Both the position numbers and the translations under genes were made by a program. Under the pieces are notes generated by a model. It searched no databases and was not told the DNA's origin. It saw only the letters and a program-made list of their open reading frames with translations. This document shows positions 44,019 through 53,219 of a DNA stretch of 64,000 nucleotides, in pieces (position 1 is the first letter of the stretch; the number at the start of each line of letters is the position of its first letter). The stretch is from Arthrobacter sp. zg-Y769. Lineage in GTDB: Bacteria > Actinomycetota > Actinomycetes > Actinomycetales > Micrococcaceae. The stretch lies in the NCBI RefSeq assembly GCF_020907405.1, contig NZ_JAJJOE010000012.1, forward strand, positions 1 to 64,000. The letters run 5' to 3'.

Positions 44019-44585
44019 GTGAAAAAGAGCCGGAAGCCGCGCCGTCCAGACGTCGCATCTGTCGAGCTCGTCGGTGGTCCTGAGAAGTACGAGCTGGGGC
44101 TCTGCATCCACGACGATAAATGGGCAGACACATACCTCGACCATCGACGGCGGATTAGTGATGCCCTGGGCGGTGAGTACTTCGAGATCGAACATATCGG
44201 TTCCACCTCTGTTCCGGGACTGGCAGCCAAGCCAATCATCGACATCGTGGTCGCAGTGGACGACATCACGGCCGAGGAGGACTACCTCGACCCGCTTCTC
44301 GCAGCCGGGTACGAACTGCGAGTCCGAGAACCACGGCACCGGCTGGTACGTACGCCGGAACGCGATGTTCACGTTCATCTATACGAACGGGGTGATCCTG
44401 CGATCGGCGAGTATCTCCTTCTGCGCGATCATTTGCGTCGCAACGTAGAGGACCGTGTCCTCTACGAAAGAACCAAGAGAACTTTGCTCGAGAAGCAGTG
44501 GGACGACATGAATGACTATGCCGCTGCAAAGACCGAAGTCATCCTGGCGATCAAGGCGCGGGCAAGGGCAGCCTGCAGGTATTGA
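44019..44585 (+). CDS. GrpB/UPF0157 family protein
   Basis: This protein of about 188 residues belongs to the GrpB family (nucleotidyltransferase-like fold): FEIEHIGSTSVPGLAAKPIIDIVVAV is the hallmark, followed by RDVHVHLYERGD and LLLRDHLRRN. The family function is not established; related domains occur fused to CoaE. The GTG at 44019 is preferred, but a TTG at 43953 that overlaps the previous stop could give a longer protein by coupling. Confidence 0.85.
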   Translation: MKKSRKPRRPDVASVELVGGPEKYELGLCIHDDKWADTYLDHRRRISDALGGEYFEIEHIGSTSVPGLAAKPIIDIVVAVDDITAEEDYLDPLLAAGYELRVREPRHRLVRTPERDVHVHLYERGDPAIGEYLLLRDHLRRNVEDRVLYERTKRTLLEKQWDDMNDYAAAKTEVILAIKARARAACRY

Positions 44586-44654
44586 CGCTATACAAGCGGG
44601 AGCGGATCGCCCAGAGGGATCGCCCTGAGGAAGGCTCTGGCTAGACTCGGGGGC

Positions 44655-45194
44655 ATGACAACGGGGGATCAGCGAACAAGAGCTGCGGGTCTGGTGTTCG
44701 GTCTCGGATCAGCGGCTGCTGGCTGGTTCGCCATAGGACCCGATCACCTCGTCTACGCGGTCGTTGTCCAGGGTGCTTTCCTCTTCATGGCGCTCCTGAC
44801 AGGTCCAGCACTGGTGGACATTGCCCGCTACCGCTACCGGGTCAGACCATTCGAGCCGCGGATTTACACCCTGCTGGGAGCGGAGGCACTCCGACGCTTA
44901 CTCGGCCTCGTCGGCTGGAACAGAATCATCAAAGAGATGCGTCAAACAGAGCAAGGAGCAACAGGGATAGCCCGCTTCCTTAGAGGGACCGAGCAGTCCG
45001 AAACCGGTCACCTTCTCGGCTTCTTCGCTACCGCAGTACTGGCCATCATGGCCGCGGCTACATCACACCCTCGAGGTGCTGCACAGATTCTGCTTCTCGG
45101 GATGATCCTTCACTTGTATCCCGTCATGATCCAGCGCATCACCCGCTTTAGAATCACCAGCCGTCGAACCAACATCAATGGAAGCGGACGCTGA
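44655..45194 (+). CDS. CrtO-like membrane acyltransferase family protein
   Basis: This 179-residue protein has hydrophobic segments at about 10-30, 34-55 and 118-136 and ends in LLLGMILHLYPVMIQRITRFRI. That ending matches the N/H-x-YP-x-x-x-QR-x-x-R pattern of the glycosyl-4,4'-diaponeurosporenoate acyltransferase (CrtO) family. No carotenoid genes are nearby, so the acyl acceptor is unknown. Confidence 0.6.
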   Translation: MTTGDQRTRAAGLVFGLGSAAAGWFAIGPDHLVYAVVVQGAFLFMALLTGPALVDIARYRYRVRPFEPRIYTLLGAEALRRLLGLVGWNRIIKEMRQTEQGATGIARFLRGTEQSETGHLLGFFATAVLAIMAAATSHPRGAAQILLLGMILHLYPVMIQRITRFRITSRRTNINGSGR

Positions 45195-45228
45195 AGGATC
45201 CTACTCCACGCCTGACCCACCCGGCTCC

Positions 45229-45300
45229 GGCAGGTAGGAAACGCTCGCTGGGCGAATGACGATAGCCCTGTAACAGGTAAATAATCTTCGCCTACCTGCC
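45229..45300. repeat. Long-range 10-bp inverted repeat before the APC permease
   Basis: GGCAGGTAGG (45229-45238) and CCTACCTGCC (45291-45300) are perfect complements separated by 52 bases, in the 177-base region upstream of the permease. If transcribed, they would close a stem around an inner structured loop, as in a leader RNA. No known riboswitch consensus was recognised. Confidence 0.5.
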
Positions 45301-45371
45301 TCAACGCTTTTGTTGCGCCGGATTTCGCGAAAGTAGTTGCGTAGGGACGGCAAACCGAATCCAATAGTCCA

Positions 45372-46712
45372 ATGACGAATGATCCCGGCACGACCACAGC
45401 AAAACCACCAACCGGGCTGAAGCGGGCAATTGGTACGCCGCTGCTGTTCGCGTTTATCGTGGGTGACACCCTCGGCGCCGGCATCTACACCCTCGTGGGT
45501 ACCATGGCCTCCGACGTCGGTGGCGCGATCTGGATACCCCTGCTGATCGCACTGGTGGTCGCGCTGCTCACTGCCGCGACATACGCGGAACTGATCACCA
45601 AGTACCCGCACGCTGGAGGAGCCGCGCGCTACGCCGACCGGGCTTTTGGCATCCCCTACGTGTCATTCCTCGTCGGCTTCCTGATGATGGCCTCAGGAAT
45701 CACCACAGCCGCTGCCCTCGCGAACGCCTTCGCGGGCGATTACTTAACAGCGCTCATCGACGTGCCGGCCGCCCCCGCAGCGGTCGTATTTATCATCTTG
45801 CTGACCTTGATCAACCTTCGCGGAGTCCGGGAGTCCCTCGGAGCGAACCTCGTAGCTTCCGTCATCGAGGTAACCGGCCTCTGTATCGTTATCGTCGTCG
45901 CCGCCATCGTCCTCGCCTCCGGCAACGGGGACCCGTCCCGGCTGCTTGAGTTCGCACCGGACGTACCGCCGTTCCAAGGTGCCTTCGCCGCATCGATCGT
46001 CGCGTTTTTCTCTTTCCTGGGCTTCGAGGCCGCAGCAAACATGGCCGAGGAAGTACGTAACCCCTCCAGGGCCTACCCCCGCGCACTGTTCGGCGCGATC
46101 TGCACCGCCGGGGTCGTCTACCTCCTCATCGCTCTCGGTGCGGTCATCGTTATGCCCCCGGCCGAACTGGCCGACTCCACCGGACCTCTGCTCGACGTCG
46201 TCGCGGCCAGCGGCGTCGGAATCCCGCCCGGACTGTTCAGCATCATCGCGCTGATCGCCATTGCCAACGGAGCACTGCTGTTCATGGTCATGGCCAGCCG
46301 TGTCGGCTACGGATTGGCGGAAGCAGAGCTGCTCCCTCGTGCCTTCGCCCGCGTGCTGCCGGGTCGCCGCACCCCCTGGGTCTCCATCGTTGTGGTTGCC
46401 GGATTGACGATCATCCTTACCCTCCTCGGGAATGTCGCCACGTTGGCCGAAACCACCGTGCTGCTCCTCCTCCTGGTGTTCCTTTCCGCCAACGTCAGCG
46501 TCCTCGTCCTCAAAAAGGACAAAGTCGACCACGACCACTTCAGCGCCCCCCGCATCCTGCCGGTCCTCGCGATCATTGCGAGCATCGCACTCCTCACGCA
46601 GCAAACCGGGATCATCTGGCTCGGCGCCGCCGCCTACGTGGTGGTCGGATCCTTGCTGTTCCTCGCTGCCCGGGCCGGACACAAACGCGAGGAACGCGTA
46701 AGCGCCAGCTAA
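45372..46712 (+). CDS. APC-superfamily amino acid permease
   Basis: This 446-residue transporter has about twelve membrane segments and the APC opening LLFAFIVGDTLGAGIYTLVGTMAS in parts, with the glycine-rich break in the first segment, and VAFFSFLGFEAAANMAEEVRNPSRAYPRA in parts around segment 6-7, which is the consensus amphipathic region. It imports or exchanges an amino acid or amine across the cytoplasmic membrane. It stands alone. The upstream inverted repeat could take part in control. Confidence 0.9.
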   Translation: MTNDPGTTTAKPPTGLKRAIGTPLLFAFIVGDTLGAGIYTLVGTMASDVGGAIWIPLLIALVVALLTAATYAELITKYPHAGGAARYADRAFGIPYVSFLVGFLMMASGITTAAALANAFAGDYLTALIDVPAAPAAVVFIILLTLINLRGVRESLGANLVASVIEVTGLCIVIVVAAIVLASGNGDPSRLLEFAPDVPPFQGAFAASIVAFFSFLGFEAAANMAEEVRNPSRAYPRALFGAICTAGVVYLLIALGAVIVMPPAELADSTGPLLDVVAASGVGIPPGLFSIIALIAIANGALLFMVMASRVGYGLAEAELLPRAFARVLPGRRTPWVSIVVVAGLTIILTLLGNVATLAETTVLLLLLVFLSANVSVLVLKKDKVDHDHFSAPRILPVLAIIASIALLTQQTGIIWLGAAAYVVVGSLLFLAARAGHKREERVSAS

Positions 46713-47023
46713 CTCGTGGCAGGCCCACTGCTGGGGGTTGGAAGGGGGAGCGGGGGATTTCCGGTTGGCGGTAGTTGCCGCGCGGGCCGCAGGTCCAATC
46801 AAGCTCGCCGCGGTGAAGACGCATCCAAGAGCATGGTTCTTGCCTGCCCCGGCAATTAAACGAAGAGGGCGTCTTCCCTATACGATAAGCGCACTTAGCA
46901 TTGACGGCCACCAACCGGAAATGCCTACAGCAGCGGATCTGCACCCAGGCAACGGCCGAGGAGCGGATCCGGTGCTGTTCGTTAATATGAGATGGACTAT
47001 GTCCGCCGATATGAGAGTGAATT
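46713..47023. other. Gap without a gene upstream of the desaturase
   Basis: About 310 bases between the permease and the desaturase. I see no gene, terminator or strong repeat. The 3' half is AT-richer (TTCGTTAATATGAGATGG around 46977-46995) and probably holds the desaturase promoter. Confidence 0.5.
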
Positions 47024-48139
47024 ATGGAAGACGCCGTTATGACGGGCACCAGTGTGGATTCGAGTGGAGAAGGCAAACACCGGCCAGCTGGCCCGGCCCG
47101 CCAGCGGCACACCAGCGACTTCACGGCATTGACCCGGCAGATCCAGGAAGCCGGGTACATGCGCCGGAACTACGGCTACTACTGGGCCAAGCTGATTGGG
47201 GTGACCCTGATTGGTCTGGTGCTGGGCCTGGCTTTCATCCTGCTGGGGGACACGTGGTGGCAGATGGTGACCGCGGTGGTGCTGGCATTGCTGATGACGC
47301 AGATCGCGTTCCTTGGGCACGACGCCGCGCACCGGCAGATCTTCGTGTCGCCGAAGTGGAATGAGTGGGTTTCGCTGATCGTGGTTAATCTGTTTGCCGG
47401 CATGGGCCTTGGCTGGTGGAATGCCAAACACAGCAAGCATCATGCTGCACCGAACAAAATCGGCACGGACCCGGACATCGCTCCCGGCGTCCTGGCCTTC
47501 ACCCCCGAGGCGGCCGAAGCGCGCAAGAACCGTTTCACGCGCTGGCTTGCCACCAAGCAGGGTTACTTCTTCTTCCCGCTGCTCCTGCTCGAGGGAGTCA
47601 ACCTGCATGTGCAGGGCATCAAGCGGGTACTGGGAAAGGGCCGGATCAAGCGGCGGTGGGTGGAACTTAGCTTCATCGCGGTGCGCCTGGTCAGTTACGT
47701 GGTGCTGGTCTTCCTGGTTCTTTCACCGGGCAAGGGCGCAGCGTTCATCGGCGTCCAGCTCGCCGTTTTCGGGCTGTATATGGGTATTGCCTTCGCCCCG
47801 AACCACATCGGCATGCCGATCGCGCCCCGGGACGCCGGCATCGATTTCCTGCGCCGTCAGGTATTGATGAGCCGTAATATCACCGGCGGCCGGTGGGTGG
47901 ATACCTTTATGGGAGGACTGAACTTCCAGGTTGAACACCACCTGTTTCCCTCCATGTCCCGCCCGAACCTGCGAAAAGTTGCCCCGCTGGTTCGCCAGTA
48001 CTGTGATCAGCTGGGGGTGCGGTATACCGAAACCGGGTTTGGCCAATCCTTGAAGGACGTCACGGCCTATATCAACAAGGTGGGCCGCGGCGGGGTCGAT
48101 ACGTGGGCATGCCCGCTGGCCAGCACGCACCGGGTGTAA
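47024..48139 (+). CDS. Membrane fatty acid desaturase (acyl-CoA/acyl-lipid type)
   Basis: This 371-residue membrane di-iron desaturase has the three histidine boxes HDAAH, HSKHH and QVEHHLFP, with the glutamine-containing third box typical of front-end type enzymes, and four membrane segments (about 57-97 and 200-245). It introduces a double bond in membrane fatty acids using oxygen and electrons from a redox partner. ATG 47024 and ATG 47039 (residue 6) are both possible; GGAAG lies before the second. A strong terminator follows at 48189-48224. Cold induction is common in the family but is not visible in the sequence. Confidence 0.92.
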   Translation: MEDAVMTGTSVDSSGEGKHRPAGPARQRHTSDFTALTRQIQEAGYMRRNYGYYWAKLIGVTLIGLVLGLAFILLGDTWWQMVTAVVLALLMTQIAFLGHDAAHRQIFVSPKWNEWVSLIVVNLFAGMGLGWWNAKHSKHHAAPNKIGTDPDIAPGVLAFTPEAAEARKNRFTRWLATKQGYFFFPLLLLEGVNLHVQGIKRVLGKGRIKRRWVELSFIAVRLVSYVVLVFLVLSPGKGAAFIGVQLAVFGLYMGIAFAPNHIGMPIAPRDAGIDFLRRQVLMSRNITGGRWVDTFMGGLNFQVEHHLFPSMSRPNLRKVAPLVRQYCDQLGVRYTETGFGQSLKDVTAYINKVGRGGVDTWACPLASTHRV

Positions 48140-48188
48140 GTCCGGAAACTCTGCCGCCTGCGGTGCACTGCTTTTAGATCGTAAATGA

Positions 48189-48224
48189 AACCGGATCACC
48201 CCCAAGGGGGTGGTCCGGTTTTGG
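48189..48224 (+). terminator. Intrinsic terminator after the desaturase
   Basis: AACCGGATCACCCCC and GGGGGTGGTCCGGTT form a 15-bp stem with one G-U pair and a minimal loop, followed by TTGGTTTT. It lies 50 bases after the desaturase stop. Confidence 0.88.
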
Positions 48225-48570
48225 TTTTGGCAGCAACCGTCCTGTTGGGCGAGGGCGAGGGCGTGTGCGGACCGGCAGTACCAGCAGCCCGGCTGCGCAG
48301 AATGGCAAGCCATTGACCGGTGGCCAGGCTTGCCCACAGGCCGAGTCCCAGGATCACCAAGCCGTACACCGTGGGAAAGAGCAATGACGGTTGAGTCGTG
48401 CTTCGCCGTTGCGCCGCAGGCCAACTTAACGTGAATGAGAGCGCCCTCAAACCAGGGTCCGTGCCGTCGGTCCCGTTTACTGAGCAGGTAACGGGCTTAT
48501 CCGCGCCCAATAGCCCCGTTATCTGCTCAACACATGAGGCTTCACCAGATAAGGCTGCCCAAGCCCGTGT
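48225..48570. other. Gap between the desaturase terminator and the DUF3060 gene
   Basis: A 104-codon minus-strand frame (48196-48510, TTG start) with one or two hydrophobic segments (LLFPTVYGLVILGLGLWASL) exists, but it ends inside the terminator and has no ribosome binding site, so I do not call it a gene. The region also contains a large palindrome at 48481-48529. Confidence 0.4.
48481..48529. repeat. Large imperfect palindrome
   Basis: TGAGCAGGTAACGGG (48481-48495) and CCCGTTATCTGCTCA (48515-48529) pair over 15 bases with one G-U, and the stem can extend inward past a one-base bulge. It lies about 40 bases downstream of the DUF3060 gene on its strand. There is no T-tract, so it may be a 3' stabilising hairpin or a dispersed palindromic repeat. 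Confidence 0.65.
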
Positions 48571-49155
48571 TCATCGGGCCGAGACGGAGTTCGTACCCTC
48601 GGTTTCGATCACGGGGTCCCCGGAGGTGTAGGTAACGGTGTTGTTCTCGCCTTCGACGTCGATGTCACGGCTCTCCTCGACGCCGACAGTGTTCGCGGTC
48701 CCATCCACATCGATGTCGGGCACATTGCTGAGGGTGGCTTGATTATTATTACCCTCAATGTCGAGGCTTTCCGCGTCCTCGCCACTGACTGTGTTGTCAT
48801 TGCCGTTGATGTCGATGTCTTCACATTGGCCAGTGGTCTGCACGGTGGAGCCATTTGTCTCGACGTCGATGTCCCCGCCGCCGGAGCAGGTAATGCTGAC
48901 GCTGGTGTTCGCTTCCGTAATTTTGTGTTCCTGCCCGCGGCTGAGGCTGACGGTCGCACCGGAGCCAGCGGGTGCGGTTGATGCGCCTAAGTCTGTCGGG
49001 GAGGCCGTGGACGTGTTCTCCGGTGTTCCGACGCTGGTTGACGATGGGGTTCCGGTTTCCTCCGGCGTCGGGGCCGGGTCGGCGGTGCATCCGGTGATGA
49101 GTGCCAGGCCCGCGACGGCGGTAAGCACGGGTGCGGAGATGCGGCTTCGGTACAT
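48571..49155 (-). CDS. DUF3060 lipoprotein
   Basis: This 194-residue lipoprotein has a signal peptide ending in lipobox LITGC, a Thr/Ser/Pro-rich linker (about 25-65), and a DUF3060 domain of repeated units with the pattern DIDV-x-G-x-x-N-T-V spaced about 20 residues apart. Together these suggest a small acidic beta-helix at the outer face of the membrane. Its function is unknown. The ATG has GAGGAG upstream; that site overlaps the stop of the decayed gene before it. Confidence 0.88.
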   Translation of the reverse strand: MYRSRISAPVLTAVAGLALITGCTADPAPTPEETGTPSSTSVGTPENTSTASPTDLGASTAPAGSGATVSLSRGQEHKITEANTSVSITCSGGGDIDVETNGSTVQTTGQCEDIDINGNDNTVSGEDAESLDIEGNNNQATLSNVPDIDVDGTANTVGVEESRDIDVEGENNTVTYTSGDPVIETEGTNSVSAR

Positions 49156-49166
49156 GCGGGTTCTCC

Positions 49167-49505
49167 TCAGCTAGCGGGCTGGGTGTTGGTTGGCCTGCCC
49201 GGCGAGAACCGCAACTGCTGCAGCAGTTCCTCACCCGGGGCCCTTCCGCTTTCCGTTCCATTCTCCTGCATCTCGGGCAGGACGGCCACGCATCTCCGCG
49301 GAAATGCCGGGCGGATAGTTCCCGGGGAAACCATGAGAAAAGCTGCCGGACAAGCAGCGTCGAGATGAGCGCGAAGGATGAACTCCAGGACCGATGCGAG
49401 CCCTATGAGGCCGTCAGCTAGTACTCGATCCGGGCGTTTGAGCCGCCGGAACTCCTCGCTGCCATCGCCGTCGTGCCTGATTGCCAGCAGACTGGCTGTA
49501 AGGGG
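49167..49505 (-). pseudogene. Decayed partial paralogue of the membrane gene at 55550-56305
   Basis: Reading the minus strand in one frame gives an open stretch without any usable start codon. It aligns with the C-terminal half of the protein encoded at 55550-56305: KRPDRVLADGLIGLASVLE against KRNRSRLPSEAYVSILE, and VAVLPEMQENGTESGRAPG against VAIPPKMLETKQASGRTPN. The N-terminal membrane part is absent and there is a one-base deletion near the 3' end. It ends 11 bases before the DUF3060 start. Confidence 0.75.
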
Positions 49506-49523
49506 CTAGGGAACGGGGAGGCC

Positions 49524-50435
49524 ATGAACGCGGAAGTGGTCATCAGTGTTCAGGGGCTGGAGAAGTCTTTCGGGAAATTCCCGGCATTGAACGGGCTGGA
49601 CCTGCAGGTTCAGCGCGGGCAGGTGCACGGCTTCCTGGGACCAAACGGTGCCGGGAAGTCAACAACCATCCGCGTGCTGCTGGGATTGTTGAAAGCCGAC
49701 GCCGGAACCCTGCAGGTCCTGGGACAGGATCCGTGGCGGGAAGCCGTGCCGCTGCACCGGCGGTTGGCCTACGTGCCGGGTGATGTGTCGTTGTGGCCGG
49801 GGATGACCGGCGGGCAGGCCATCGACCTGCTGGGCTCGCTCCGCGGCGGGCTGGACGAGCGGCGGCGGGCGGAACTGCTGGAGCGGTTTGAGTTGGACCC
49901 GGCGAAACGCGGCCGGCAGTACTCCAAGGGAAACCGGCAAAAAGTAGCCATCGTGGCGGCCCTGGCCTCCGACGTCGAACTCCTGGTCCTGGATGAGCCA
50001 ACCAGCGGGCTGGACCCGCTGATGCAGAACGTCTTCCAGGAAGTGATCGGTGAGGCCAAGCACCGCGGCACCACAGTGCTGCTCAGCAGCCATGTCCTCG
50101 CGGAAGTGGAAACCCTCGCGGACCGGGTCAGCATCATCCGGGACGGCCGGATCGTGGAGGAAGGCACGCTGGCCCAGCTGCGCGGGCATACCACCACCTC
50201 CGTCCACGCCACGCTGAAACGTGCCCCGCAGCCCGGCCAGCCGGCCGTGTTCGAGGATGTGAACCTCGACGGCGACAGGCTGACGGCCGTGGTGGACTCC
50301 GCGCGGGTGGGTGAGGCAATGACAGCCCTCATCCCCTTCGGTATTACCTCACTGACCGTTGAACCGCCCTCGCTGGAGAGCCTGTTCCTGCGGCTTTACG
50401 ACGACGGCAGCCCCTCCCCGGGGGCGCGCCCATGA
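49524..50435 (+). CDS. ABC transporter ATP-binding protein, drug-exporter (DrrA-like) type
   Basis: This 303-residue ATPase has Walker A GPNGAGKST, signature YSKGNRQKV, Walker B LLVLDEPTSGLDP and switch LSSHVL, followed by the C-terminal extension found in DrrA-type exporters. GGGAGG precedes the ATG at 49524. It overlaps the permease gene by four bases (ATGA), so the two form one exporter. The divergent DUF3060 region lies upstream. Confidence 0.92.
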   Translation: MNAEVVISVQGLEKSFGKFPALNGLDLQVQRGQVHGFLGPNGAGKSTTIRVLLGLLKADAGTLQVLGQDPWREAVPLHRRLAYVPGDVSLWPGMTGGQAIDLLGSLRGGLDERRRAELLERFELDPAKRGRQYSKGNRQKVAIVAALASDVELLVLDEPTSGLDPLMQNVFQEVIGEAKHRGTTVLLSSHVLAEVETLADRVSIIRDGRIVEEGTLAQLRGHTTTSVHATLKRAPQPGQPAVFEDVNLDGDRLTAVVDSARVGEAMTALIPFGITSLTVEPPSLESLFLRLYDDGSPSPGARP

Positions 50436-52021
50436 GCAGCGCCCTGACTGGGAGCGCACCCCTGCTGCGTGCAACCGTCCGGTTCGACGGGCGCCGGTTC
50501 GTGCCTTGGATTCTGATCACGACGGCGCTCTCCGCGTCTTCCGTGCTGGTCTACCCCTGGGTCTTCCCCACCCAGCAGGACCGCCTCGGGCTGGCCCTGG
50601 CCATTGGCTCCAACCCGGCTCTGGGCCTGATCTTCGGGCCGGCCTACAATCTCAGCACAGACGACGGATTCAATGCCTGGCGCAGCCTCGCCCTGGGCGG
50701 TTTTCTTGCCGCACTCGGATCGATTTTCACCGTCACCCGGTCCAGCCGCGGCCAGGAAGACTCCGGACAGGCAGAACTCCTGGCCTCCGGCGTACTGGGC
50801 CGGGGCAGTCGCCTGCTGGCGGGAGTCAGTCTGGCCCTGATCGGCGCAACGGCCCTCGGCGTCGTCGCCGGCACGGTCACGCTCTGGTGCGGCGGCACCT
50901 GGACTGCCTCCCTGCTGCTGGCGGCAACGTTCACCGCCACCGGGTGGATGTTCGCTGCAGTCGCCGCCGTGGCCGCGCAGCTGGGATCCGATGCGCGGAC
51001 GGCGAACTCGCTGGCCGTGGGCACCTTCGGCGCACTGTTCCTGCTGCGGGGCTTCCTGTATTCGATCGAGGCGCCCGAGTGGACATCCTGGATAAATCCG
51101 CTGAGCTGGATGACGGAAACCCGTCCGGCCAGCGGTAACCACTGGTGGCCGCTGCTCCCCGCGGCGGCCCTCACCCTGGCCCTGCTCGGTATTGCCTTCC
51201 TGCTGCAGTCGCGCCGCGACTTCGGGCAGGGGGCGATCGCTCCCCGGCCCGGACCGGCCCGGGGGAGGATCCGAACTCCGTGGAGCCTGGCGGTCCGGCT
51301 GAACCGCGCTCCGCTCCTCACCTGGACCATTGCGTTCCTGGTTATCGGAACGGTCTTCGGGTTTTTTGCCCGCTCGTTCAAGGACATCCTCAGCGGCGAC
51401 AGTGCTGCCGCCTCGGTTCTCGCCTCCGGCGCCACCACCTCCGAGGACCTCGCGCCGGCGTTCCTGGTGACGATTCTGAGCCTGGCCGGGATCATCGCCG
51501 CCATCCCGGGGGTGCAGATCCTGCAGAAGGTGCGGACCGAGGAGCTGGAGGGCCGGCTGGAACCGGTTCTGGCCGCCGACGTAAGCCGTCCGCGCTACTT
51601 CACGGCGAACGTTGTGCTCGCACTGGCCGCACCAACGGTCTACCTGCTTGTCGCCGGAACCATCATCACGGTGCTGGCCTCCGGTGAGCTGGGCATCGAC
51701 GCCGGCAAGGTTCTGCTGCAGGCCGTGGCGGCCGTTCCGGCCGTGTGGACGGCCACCGCCGCCGCGGCAGCCGTCGTCGGTGCACGCCCCCGGCTGGTGA
51801 TCGCGTCCTGGGCGGGCGTGTTCATTTCCTTCGTGCTGACGTTGCTGGGTCCGACGTTCCGGCTCTGGGACTGGGTGCTGGCGATCAGCCCGTTCTGGCA
51901 CGTTCCCAGCGTTGCCGCCGACGACGCCGGGTGGGCCGGGCTGGCGGGGATCTCCGCCGTGACCGCAGTGTTCCTGCTGATCGGGTTCACGGGCTTTCGC
52001 CGCCGGGACCTCGACGGGTAG
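50432..52021 (+). CDS. ABC exporter permease, polyketide-antibiotic (tetronasin-type) family
   Basis: This 529-residue permease has about twelve membrane segments in two similar halves, a middle polar loop (about 255-285), and the segments SSRGQEDSGQAELLASGVLGR and QKVRTEELEGRLEPVLAADVSRPRYF in parts, which recur in both halves. This layout is typical of antibiotic exporters such as TnrB. Together with the ATPase it likely exports a hydrophobic compound. It is convergent with the formamidase gene. Confidence 0.88.
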   Translation: MSSALTGSAPLLRATVRFDGRRFVPWILITTALSASSVLVYPWVFPTQQDRLGLALAIGSNPALGLIFGPAYNLSTDDGFNAWRSLALGGFLAALGSIFTVTRSSRGQEDSGQAELLASGVLGRGSRLLAGVSLALIGATALGVVAGTVTLWCGGTWTASLLLAATFTATGWMFAAVAAVAAQLGSDARTANSLAVGTFGALFLLRGFLYSIEAPEWTSWINPLSWMTETRPASGNHWWPLLPAAALTLALLGIAFLLQSRRDFGQGAIAPRPGPARGRIRTPWSLAVRLNRAPLLTWTIAFLVIGTVFGFFARSFKDILSGDSAAASVLASGATTSEDLAPAFLVTILSLAGIIAAIPGVQILQKVRTEELEGRLEPVLAADVSRPRYFTANVVLALAAPTVYLLVAGTIITVLASGELGIDAGKVLLQAVAAVPAVWTATAAAAAVVGARPRLVIASWAGVFISFVLTLLGPTFRLWDWVLAISPFWHVPSVAADDAGWAGLAGISAVTAVFLLIGFTGFRRRDLDG

Positions 52022-52156
52022 CGATCCGTCGCCCAACGCCGGACGATGGAAGGGCCCGGCCGCCCGGCTCGACCCCGGCGTAGACCCGGTCACACCTTCC
52101 GACCACCTGTGCGTGGGAATCGAAAAGGCGCAAATGACGCCGGAGCTTCCGGCCGG

Positions 52157-53086
52157 TCAGAGGTTCATCATCGAGAGCGGAAGATACGCGCTGACGATCC
52201 AGTTGGGCTTATCCACAACTTCACTGATCTTCAGGTCCACAATGACCGAGGACAGCAGATACGCCTCCTGGGGTTCGATGCGGTAGGTGAAGCACATGTG
52301 CTCGATCATGTGCCGAAGCGCATTTCGGGCGGCCTCGTGCAGATCGGGTCCCACGCCGGTGGTGGCGTAGTATCCCTGGTCCTCGATGCCGGGCCGGAGC
52401 TGTCCCGCGGTTTGGAACTGCGGTGAGGGGATGGACCGTCCCTTGTGCAGGGTGACCTTGAGCGCTCCGCTCATGGGAGCCTCGATGGCAGTGACGCAGA
52501 CTTCCCCGTCCCCCTGGGCGGCGTGCGGGTCACCGAACATCAGCCTGGCTCCGGGCAGGCTGACCGGCAGGAAGATTTTGGTGCCCACCACCAGGTCGCG
52601 GATGTCCATGTTGCCGCCGAAGTTTCCCGGCGGCATCACGGGCAGCGGGTCCACAGTCGCCGGGGTGCAGGCCAGTACGCCCAGGAAGGGGCGCACGGGA
52701 ACGGTTGCTACGTCCAGGAAGGCGGCGGTGGGACCGGTGGACAGATCCCATTTATAGGCGAAGGGTTCGGAGAAGTCCTCCGGGAGGAGGCCGGCGCCGG
52801 GACGGCTGGCGGTGAACCCCCAGCCCAGCGGTGCGAACTCCAGCGGTTCGATTTCCAGCACGTCGCCCGGTTCCGCGCCGTGCACCATCACCGGTCCCCG
52901 CAGCGGATAGCTCCGGGCAGGATCGCTGGCGGGGACGGGCGTCCCGTTTTGATAGTCCTCCAGCTGCCCGTCGCCGGCATCCCTGACGTCAAAACTGATG
53001 GTGTCACCGCTGCTGACCGCCAGCACCGGCTCGTGCTGCGGCGTCCACAGACGGTTATAGATATCCGGTACTTCATGGTGCGCCAT
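52157..53086 (-). CDS. Acetamidase/formamidase family protein
   Basis: This 309-residue amidohydrolase matches the FmdA/AmdA family: RGPVMVHGAEPGDVLEIEP, the metal-site region PPGNFGGNMDIRDLVVGTKIFLPV, FGDPHAAQGDGEVCVTAIE, and the C-terminal YLLSSVIVDLKISEVVD. Members hydrolyse formamide or acetamide to ammonia and the acid, with zinc. A ribosome binding site AAAGAGG lies before the ATG. It stands alone between an ABC exporter and an SDR. Confidence 0.92.
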   Translation of the reverse strand: MAHHEVPDIYNRLWTPQHEPVLAVSSGDTISFDVRDAGDGQLEDYQNGTPVPASDPARSYPLRGPVMVHGAEPGDVLEIEPLEFAPLGWGFTASRPGAGLLPEDFSEPFAYKWDLSTGPTAAFLDVATVPVRPFLGVLACTPATVDPLPVMPPGNFGGNMDIRDLVVGTKIFLPVSLPGARLMFGDPHAAQGDGEVCVTAIEAPMSGALKVTLHKGRSIPSPQFQTAGQLRPGIEDQGYYATTGVGPDLHEAARNALRHMIEHMCFTYRIEPQEAYLLSSVIVDLKISEVVDKPNWIVSAYLPLSMMNL

Positions 53087-53219
53087 GGATGTGCCTCTTT
53101 CGTGGTGCGGGGTCCGGCGGCCGAGGCGCGCGTGCCCGGCAGCGAGCTGTTTCCAGCAGCGTACGGCCAGGGCTGTCCTGCGGAGTCATTCATGACGAGG
53201 CCCGGTCCCCGCCGGGGCG

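Noticed and set aside
48196-48510. A 104-codon minus-strand frame with a hydrophobic stretch
   Set aside because: It uses a TTG start without a ribosome binding site, ends inside the desaturase terminator and crosses a palindrome.
50396-52093. A 565-codon minus-strand frame antisense to the ABC permease
   Set aside because: It is a Gly/Arg/Gln-rich shadow of a membrane protein gene.
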